Shown here: positions 1 through 4,570 of the stretch, piece by piece
How the letters are laid out: every line of letters begins with the position of its first letter
Position numbering within the stretch: the first letter of the stretch is position 1
Source: Propionibacteriaceae bacterium
GTDB taxonomy: Bacteria > Actinomycetota > Actinomycetes > Propionibacteriales > Propionibacteriaceae
NCBI GenBank assembly: GCA_031265725.1
Contig: JAISCH010000242.1
Location: forward strand, 1-5,298
DNA length: 5,298 nucleotides
Reading direction: 5' to 3'
Position numbers and translations under genes: made by a program
The notes under the pieces: generated by a model
Told to the model about the DNA's origin: nothing
The model's database searches: none
What the model saw: only the letters and a program-made list of their open reading frames with translations

Positions 1-96
1 CGGGGCACTCGTTCGCCGTTCACGCTACTCCCCTCGCATTGCCCCCACAAACACCCACTCGCAATCCGGATCAGGCGATGCGGTTTCTGCCCATAT

Positions 97-103
97 GGAA
101 AGG
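97..103 (+). promoter_or_regulatory. Ribosome binding site deciding the acyl kinase start
   Basis: GGAAAGG ends 7 nt before the ATG at 111. No comparable site precedes the in-frame TTG at 39 or the ATG at 78, so this site selects the 379-residue form. Confidence 0.6.
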
Positions 104-110
104 CTCGCTG

Positions 111-1250
111 ATGCGACACCTGTTGACCATCAATTGCGGCTCCACCTCGACCAAGGTGGCATTCTTCGCGGACACCGAAATGCTGGCCAAGACCACACTG
201 GATGTGCCCCTAGCCGTTCTCGCGGATATGCCCAAGGTCCTCGACCAACTCGACTACCGCCGGACACAGGTGACCGACTTCCTGGCTGCCGAGCACATCG
301 ACCCGGCTGGACTCGACATGATCGTCGCCCGGGCCGGGGCTATTCCACATGTGCCCGAAGGCGGCGCTTGGGAGGTCAACGAGTTGATGATCGCAACCTT
401 GAGATACGCGCCTTCCGCCCAGCACGCTTCGACCTTGAGTTGTCTGATCGGGGTGGAACTGGCCCAGTCAGCGGCTGCGGCTGGTGCACGGGTACCGGTC
501 ATCATCTACGATCCGACGGCCGTCGACTGCGTCGATCCGGTGGCCAAGGTCACCGGAGTCCCGGAAATCGTCAACCTGCCGGTCTTCCATCTGCTGAACC
601 CGCGCAAAGTGGCCATCCAATTCGCCGAATCGGTCGGACGGCGTTATGCGGACCTCAATATCATCACCGTACACATGGGTGGCGGCATCACCTTGGCATT
701 TCACGACCATGGCCGGGTGGCGGATTGGGTCTACGACGACGAGGGAGCACTGTCGCCGCAGCGGGCCGGTGCCCTGCCCACCCGTTACCTGACCGACTTC
801 TGCTTTGAATCCGGCAAGTCGCACCACGAGCTGCGAGTCTACTTGGCCTCCCGCTCCGGACTGGCCGCCCACTTCGGCACTCAGGACGCCCGCGAGGTGG
901 AAACCCTCATCGAACAGGGCGACCCGCGAGCGGAACTGGTCTACCGGGCGATGGCTTTGGGCGTCGCCAAGTCGGTCGGCGCATTGGCGACCGTCCGGGC
1001 CGGACGAGTGGACCAAATCATCCTGACCGGAGGATTGGCCCACTCATCCCTCCTCACCGGTTGGATCCGCGAGAGTGTCGAGTTCATCGCCCCGGTCAGC
1101 GTCATCCCCGGCGAGTTCGAGGCCGAGGCCCTGGCCGAAGGCGGCCTGCGGGTGCTCAGCGGCATTGAACAAGTCAAGCCGTACACGGCGCTGCCCATCG
1201 GCTACACCAGCCTCCAGGACATCTTGGACCGACCAAGTTTCCTGGCCTGA
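111..1250 (+). CDS. buk: Butyrate kinase-family acyl kinase (divergent)
   Basis: Probable cytoplasmic acyl kinase of the ASKHA fold that transfers phosphate from an acyl-phosphate to ADP, giving a carboxylic acid and ATP. The 379-residue protein opens with the phosphate-binding stretch NCGSTSTK (residues 8-15; the family usually has NPGSTSTK). It then shows R74, QHAS (104-107), the nucleotide loop VHMGGG (187-192), EGALSPQR (211-218), LTGGLAH (305-311) and LAEGGLR (341-347), all in butyrate-kinase order. It is slightly longer than the usual ~355 residues, mainly through a tail after about residue 359. The ATG at 111 is chosen because GGAAAGG lies 7 nt upstream and the family alignment begins there; in-frame TTG at 39 and ATG at 78 are open but poorly supported. 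It is the first visible gene of the operon. The usual GRGG around R74 reads ARAG, so the acyl substrate may not be butyrate. Family call firm, substrate uncertain. Confidence 0.88.
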   Translation: MRHLLTINCGSTSTKVAFFADTEMLAKTTLDVPLAVLADMPKVLDQLDYRRTQVTDFLAAEHIDPAGLDMIVARAGAIPHVPEGGAWEVNELMIATLRYAPSAQHASTLSCLIGVELAQSAAAAGARVPVIIYDPTAVDCVDPVAKVTGVPEIVNLPVFHLLNPRKVAIQFAESVGRRYADLNIITVHMGGGITLAFHDHGRVADWVYDDEGALSPQRAGALPTRYLTDFCFESGKSHHELRVYLASRSGLAAHFGTQDAREVETLIEQGDPRAELVYRAMALGVAKSVGALATVRAGRVDQIILTGGLAHSSLLTGWIRESVEFIAPVSVIPGEFEAEALAEGGLRVLSGIEQVKPYTALPIGYTSLQDILDRPSFLA

Positions 1251-1263
1251 TAACAACCCAACC

Positions 1264-1285
1264 AATCCAAGCTAAGGAGCCTGGC
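1264..1285 (+). promoter_or_regulatory. AATCCAA + Shine-Dalgarno leader of the BKACE gene
   Basis: AATCCAA (1264-1270) is followed by AAGGAG (1274-1279), 6 nt before the ATG at 1286. The same heptamer sits at the same distance upstream of the atoD and atoA starts. The Shine-Dalgarno is certain in kind; the role of the heptamer is unknown. Confidence 0.6.
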
Positions 1286-2128
1286 ATGTCACTGGAGAAC
1301 AAGGTCGTGCTGACCGTGGCGCTCACCGGCGCGATCACCCCCAAATCACTCAATGAGCACATCCCGATGACCCCGCAGGAGATCGCCGACGACGTGTACC
1401 GCTGCTGGCAGGCGGGCGCATCCGTGGTGCATCTCCACATGCGTGACGACGAGGGCCTGGGCACCATGGACTCTGCGCGGTTCGTCAAGACCATCGAGTT
1501 GATCAAACAGCACCAAGACTGCGATGTGGTGATCAATCTGACCACCGCTGGCGACTCCCGGGCTACCGAAGCGGAACGCTATGCCCATCTGCCGTTGATC
1601 AAGCCGGAGATCGGCTCCTACGACGCCGGGTCGTTCAACTGGATGCCCGATGGCGTCTTCATCAACTCGCCGTCCTTCCTGGAGGAACTGGGCGTGGTCG
1701 AACGCGACTTGGGCATCAAACCCGAGTTGGAGATTTTCGACCTGGGGCATATCGGCATCACCGAGTACTACGCCAAGAAGGGCGTGCTGCTGGCCCCGCT
1801 CCACTACCAGTTCGTGCTGGGCGTGCCGGGCGGCTTGGACCCAACGGTCGAGACGCTGATGTTCCTGAAGCATCGCATCCAACCCGGCTCCACCTGGTCC
1901 GCCTTCGGAATCGGCCGCGCACATCTGCCGATCATGTACGCGACGCTGGCCCTGGGCGGGCACGTCCGGGTGGGCCTGGAGGACAACGTCTTCTATTCCA
2001 AGGGCGTGCTGGCCAGCAACCTCTCCCTGACCGAACGTGCCGTCCGGGTCATCCACGAGTTCGGCAAGGAAGTCGCCACTCCGGATGAGGCCCGGGAAAT
2101 CTTCGGCCTGACCAACCGGGTGCTCTAG
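1286..2128 (+). CDS. Beta-keto acid cleavage enzyme (BKACE, DUF849/Kce family)
   Basis: Zn-dependent TIM-barrel enzyme that condenses a beta-keto acid with acetyl-CoA and cleaves it to acetoacetate plus an acyl-CoA. The founding member Kce acts on 3-keto-5-aminohexanoate in lysine fermentation. The 280-residue protein has normal family length. It shows the metal-binding VHLHMRD (H49, H51), NLTTAG (84-89), KPELEIFD (145-152, with E147/E149), and GGHVRVGLEDN (R228, E232, D233). By eye these match Kce H46, H48, S82 (here T86), E143, R226, E230 and D231, as I recall them. The C-terminal ATPDEAREI segment is also typical. The ATG has AAGGAG 6 nt upstream, 35 nt after the kinase gene. Residue 17 is Ile where Kce has Glu14, which argues against assuming the Kce substrate, so no symbol is given. 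Dehydrocarnitine or other beta-keto acids are family alternatives. The family is clear; the substrate is open. Confidence 0.92.
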   Translation: MSLENKVVLTVALTGAITPKSLNEHIPMTPQEIADDVYRCWQAGASVVHLHMRDDEGLGTMDSARFVKTIELIKQHQDCDVVINLTTAGDSRATEAERYAHLPLIKPEIGSYDAGSFNWMPDGVFINSPSFLEELGVVERDLGIKPELEIFDLGHIGITEYYAKKGVLLAPLHYQFVLGVPGGLDPTVETLMFLKHRIQPGSTWSAFGIGRAHLPIMYATLALGGHVRVGLEDNVFYSKGVLASNLSLTERAVRVIHEFGKEVATPDEAREIFGLTNRVL

Positions 2129-2137
2129 GCCACGGCC

Positions 2138-3067
2138 ATGCTGAATTCCTTCAACGATGTTTCCGCACTGGCCCGGGCAGGCGGGGTACGGCGCTGCGCG
2201 GTCCCTGGGGCCACCGACGAGCATGCTCTCGAAGCGGTTTTCGCCGCCCAGTCCGCAGGCTATGTCGAACCAGTGCTGCTCGGGCCTGCCGCAGCAGTCC
2301 AGCAGGCGTTGGAACGCCTGGGCTTGAACGAACGGCCGCACCGCCTGGTCGATACCGACAACGACTCGAACCCCGCCGAGGCGGCAGTCGAACTGATCCG
2401 TGCCCAAGAGGCCGATTTCATCCTGAAGGGCGGGATGCAAACCCGTGACCTGCTGAAGCCGGTGCTGAACAAGCAGACCGGCCTCAACGACCAAGGCTTC
2501 ATCACCCACTTCGGCCTGATGGCTATTGCCGGCTACCCGAAGCTGCTGGCTATGTCCGATGCCGTCGTCATTCCATATCCGGACCTGGCTGCCAAGATCA
2601 AGATCATCCAAGCCTGCGTGGCCGCCTTGGCCCATTTGGGCAACCCGGCACCCGTCATCGCCGCCCTCTGCGCGGTTGAGACGGTCAGCGACAAGATGCC
2701 CGAGACAGTTGACGCCGCCAGCCTGGCCGCGCTTGGCCGCGAGGGTTTCTTCGGCCCGGCCAAAGTGCTGGGGCCGATCAGCTACGACCTGGCCACCAGC
2801 CCGGAATCCGTCCGGATCAAGCAGTACCCCGAACCGGGTGCCGGTGCGGTGGACATGCTGTTAGTGCCACAGTTGGTGACCGGCAATGTCATGTCAAAGA
2901 TCTGGAACACCGACCCGGCCAACTCGTTGGCTGGTTGCGTGATCGGCGCACGAGTGCCCATCGCGTTGGTCTCCCGGGCGGCAAGTGCCCGCGAGAAGCT
3001 AAATTCCCTCATCCTGTGCTGCGCATTGAGCGCGCCCAATCCAAACCAAGGAGTGAGTCATGGCTGA
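2138..3067 (+). CDS. ptb: Phosphate butyryltransferase-family phosphotransacylase
   Basis: Cytoplasmic enzyme exchanging CoA for phosphate on a short-chain acyl-CoA, making the acyl-phosphate used by the kinase encoded at the start of this operon. The 309-residue protein follows the Ptb pattern: RCAVPGATDEHALEAV near residues 19-34, a KGG motif at 97-99 followed by TRDLLKPVLN, MSDAVV and the PDLAAKIKIIQ stretch mid-protein, AVETVSDKMPETVDAA, GPISYD, then VTGNVMSK and the phosphate-binding SR pair (S279, R280) in VSRAAS. The family often has SRADS there. Length is close to the ~300 typical. It is Ptb-like rather than Pta by length and motifs. Only 9 nt separate it from the BKACE stop, and no good Shine-Dalgarno is visible, so translation is probably coupled to the gene before it. 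The start fits the family N-terminus. Its last 8 nt overlap atoD. The acyl group is inferred to be whatever BKACE releases. Confidence 0.9.
   Translation: MLNSFNDVSALARAGGVRRCAVPGATDEHALEAVFAAQSAGYVEPVLLGPAAAVQQALERLGLNERPHRLVDTDNDSNPAEAAVELIRAQEADFILKGGMQTRDLLKPVLNKQTGLNDQGFITHFGLMAIAGYPKLLAMSDAVVIPYPDLAAKIKIIQACVAALAHLGNPAPVIAALCAVETVSDKMPETVDAASLAALGREGFFGPAKVLGPISYDLATSPESVRIKQYPEPGAGAVDMLLVPQLVTGNVMSKIWNTDPANSLAGCVIGARVPIALVSRAASAREKLNSLILCCALSAPNPNQGVSHG
3038..3059 (+). promoter_or_regulatory. AATCCAA + Shine-Dalgarno leader of atoD
   Basis: AATCCAA (3038-3044) and AAGGAG (3048-3053) lie inside the 3' end of ptb, 15 nt and 6 nt before the ATG at 3060. The arrangement is the same as upstream of the BKACE gene, and it supports the start that gives AtoD its N-terminal extension. 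Confidence 0.6.
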
Positions 3068-3809
3068 TCCAGCCCGCAACGATGTCGCCAGCGTGGGCGC
3101 GGAAAGAACAACGGGCAAGACCAAGACCACCGCTGTTGACACAGTCGTGGCGATGATTCCCGATGGGGCGCGGGTCATGGTGGGCGGATTCATGGGCTGC
3201 GGAAATCCGCACTCGTTGATCGCCGCCTTGGCCGCCTCCGCCGTCAAAGACCTGACCCTAATCTGCAACGACGCGGCCTCACCGGGTTACGGGGTGGGCC
3301 AGTTGATCGAACAGAAGAAGGTCAAGAAGCTGGTCGCCACCCATGTGGGCCTGAATCCCGAAGTGGCCCGGCAGTTGAATGCTGGCGAACTGGAAGTCGA
3401 ATTGGTGCCGCAGGGCACTTTCGCCGAATGCATCCGGGCCGGTGGGGCCGGGCTGGGCGGAGTGTTGACCCCAACCGGGCTGGGCACCCTGATGGCTGAG
3501 GGCAAGCCCACCGTCGAGGTGGACGGCAAGAGCTATCTGCTGGAGAAACCGATCCGGGCCGAGTTCGCGTTGATCGCCGGAAACCGGGTCGATGTGCTCG
3601 GCAATATCTGGTACAAGGGCACCACTCGCAGCTTCAGCCCATTGATGGCACTGGCGGCGGACACCGTGATAGTCGAGGCCGACCATCTGCGGGAACTGGG
3701 CGATCCCTATCCGGAGGACGTGGTGACTCCGGGCGTCCTAGTCGACTACATAGTGCAATCAGAACTTTCCGAAGACGACTACGAATCCAAGCTGGGAGAC
3801 CTGACATGA
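3060..3809 (+). CDS. atoD: Acetoacetate/acetate CoA-transferase, alpha subunit
   Basis: Alpha subunit of a two-subunit class I CoA-transferase that moves CoA between an acyl-CoA and acetoacetate or another short acid. Residues 35-50 (DG, VMVGGFMGCGNP) fit the family's first signature exactly. The rest follows E. coli AtoD closely in order: DLTLICND, ATHVGLNPEV, LVPQGTFAECIRAGGAGLGG, LTPTGLGT, LLEKPIRA, DVLGN, PLMALAADTVIVEAD and VTPGVLVDYIV. This fits AtoD better than ScoA. It is 249 residues against about 220 in E. coli, largely from about 19 extra N-terminal residues before KTKTT. The start is nevertheless well supported by AAGGAG 6 nt upstream, and it overlaps the ptb stop by 8 nt. In this operon its natural substrate is the acetoacetate released by BKACE. 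The CoA donor (acetyl-CoA or the released acyl-CoA) cannot be read from sequence. Confidence 0.93.
   Translation: MADPARNDVASVGAERTTGKTKTTAVDTVVAMIPDGARVMVGGFMGCGNPHSLIAALAASAVKDLTLICNDAASPGYGVGQLIEQKKVKKLVATHVGLNPEVARQLNAGELEVELVPQGTFAECIRAGGAGLGGVLTPTGLGTLMAEGKPTVEVDGKSYLLEKPIRAEFALIAGNRVDVLGNIWYKGTTRSFSPLMALAADTVIVEADHLRELGDPYPEDVVTPGVLVDYIVQSELSEDDYESKLGDLT
3784..3805 (+). promoter_or_regulatory. AATCCAA + Shine-Dalgarno leader of atoA
   Basis: AATCCAA (3784-3790) and GGGAG (3794-3798) lie within the last codons of atoD, with the heptamer again exactly 15 nt before the ATG at 3806. The ribosome site supports the ATGA-overlap start. Confidence 0.55.
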
Positions 3810-4483
3810 GTGCGAGAACGATGGACCGCGACCAGCTCAAGGCGTACGTCGCCGCCCGGGTCGCCAAAGAATTGAGCGACGGCGACTTCGTGAACCTGGG
3901 GATTGGTTTGCCCACCCAAGTGCCCGACTACCTGCCGACCGGGGTCGATGTCTGGCTCCAGTCCGAGAACGGGATCGTCGGGGCGACCTCGGCGGGCCAC
4001 AACGGCCAACTGATCGACCAAGCGTTCCTGGTGAACGCCGGTGGCCGACCGACTGGCATCCACAAGGGCGCGTCCTTCCTGGACTCAGCCACCAGCTTCG
4101 CCCTGATCCGGGGTGGCCACGTAGACGTGACCGTGCTGGGCGCGTTGCAAGTGGACCAGGAGGGCAACCTGGCCAACTGGATCATCCCCGGCAAAGCGGT
4201 GCCCGGCATGGGCGGTGCCATGGATCTGGTGGTGGGTGCCAAGAGAGTCATCGTGGCCATGGAGCACACCCAGAAAGGCGTGCCGAAGATTCTCCGCCGC
4301 TGCACCCTGCCGCTGACGGCGGTCAACTGCGTGGACCTGATCGTGACCGAAATGGGCGTCATCGAAGTCACCCCTGACGGCCTCGTCCTGCAGGAAATAA
4401 ATCCCGACTTCACCCTCAAAGAAGTGCTGGACGCGACCGAGGCCGACCTGGCAGTGGCCGAGGACCTGCGGTCGATGGCCTGA
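3806..4483 (+). CDS. atoA: Acetoacetate/acetate CoA-transferase, beta subunit
   Basis: Catalytic beta subunit paired with the alpha subunit encoded just upstream. LQSENGIVG (residues 51-59) is the family's second signature, and E54 is the catalytic glutamate that carries the glutamyl-CoA thioester. Further AtoA blocks are present in order: DGDFVNLGIGLPTQV (25-39), the FLVNAGG and FALIRGGHVDV stretches, VLGALQVDQEGNLANW, IPGKAVPGMGGAMDLV, VIVAMEHTQKG and KILRRCTLPLTAVNCVD. The length of 225 residues is near the ~216 of E. coli AtoA. Its ATG shares 4 nt (ATGA) with the atoD stop and has GGGAG 7 nt upstream, consistent with coupled synthesis of a 1:1 complex. It is the last gene of the + strand operon. 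All recognised key residues are intact. The role inferred here is to reactivate acetoacetate to acetoacetyl-CoA for thiolysis by an enzyme not in the window. Confidence 0.94.
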   Translation: MSARTMDRDQLKAYVAARVAKELSDGDFVNLGIGLPTQVPDYLPTGVDVWLQSENGIVGATSAGHNGQLIDQAFLVNAGGRPTGIHKGASFLDSATSFALIRGGHVDVTVLGALQVDQEGNLANWIIPGKAVPGMGGAMDLVVGAKRVIVAMEHTQKGVPKILRRCTLPLTAVNCVDLIVTEMGVIEVTPDGLVLQEINPDFTLKEVLDATEADLAVAEDLRSMA

Positions 4484-4531
4484 ATACCACCGACCTACCT
4501 AAGTGAGCTAGAAGAACCTCCATAATCACGT

Positions 4532-4570
4532 GAGCGACCCACCCCATCACTGTGGGAGAGCGGGCCGCTC
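4532..4570. other. Weak hairpins between convergent genes (possible terminator)
   Basis: CCCAC (4538-4542) can pair with GTGGG (4552-4556). GAGCG occurs at both 4532-4536 and 4558-4562, and either copy can pair with CGCTC (4566-4570), which runs into the - strand stop codon. Stems are only 5 bp and no T tract follows on either strand, so this is not a convincing intrinsic terminator. It is nevertheless the only foldable sequence in the 85-nt gap where transcription from both sides should end. The gap also holds the 8-bp palindrome TCACGTGA at 4526-4533. Confidence 0.25.

Noticed and set aside
39..110. Longer acyl kinase form starting at TTG 39 or ATG 78
   Set aside because: The added residues do not resemble the family N-terminus and neither start has a good ribosome site, whereas ATG 111 has GGAAAGG and matches the family start.
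1..111. Tail of an upstream gene ending in TGA at 109-111, overlapping the kinase ATG as TGATG
   Set aside because: One frame is open for 36 codons to this TGA, and the overlap would suit an operon, but the peptide is Cys/His/Arg-rich and unrecognisable and its codon use is less biased than its neighbours. The other two frames are open too, so it cannot be supported.
95..808. 237-codon + strand frame inside the acyl kinase gene
   Set aside because: It is out of frame with a gene showing all the kinase motifs, and its Arg/Gly/Pro-rich translation is typical of shadow frames in high-GC DNA.
1346..2635. 429-codon open frame on the - strand across the BKACE and ptb genes
   Set aside because: It is antisense to two clearly recognised genes, spans their junction, and its Gly/Gln/His/Asp-rich translation resembles no family. 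It reflects the third-position G/C bias of the + strand genes.
4526..4533. TCACGTGA palindrome as a regulator binding site
   Set aside because: It lies between convergent gene ends rather than in a promoter, it occurs once, and an 8-bp palindrome is expected by chance.
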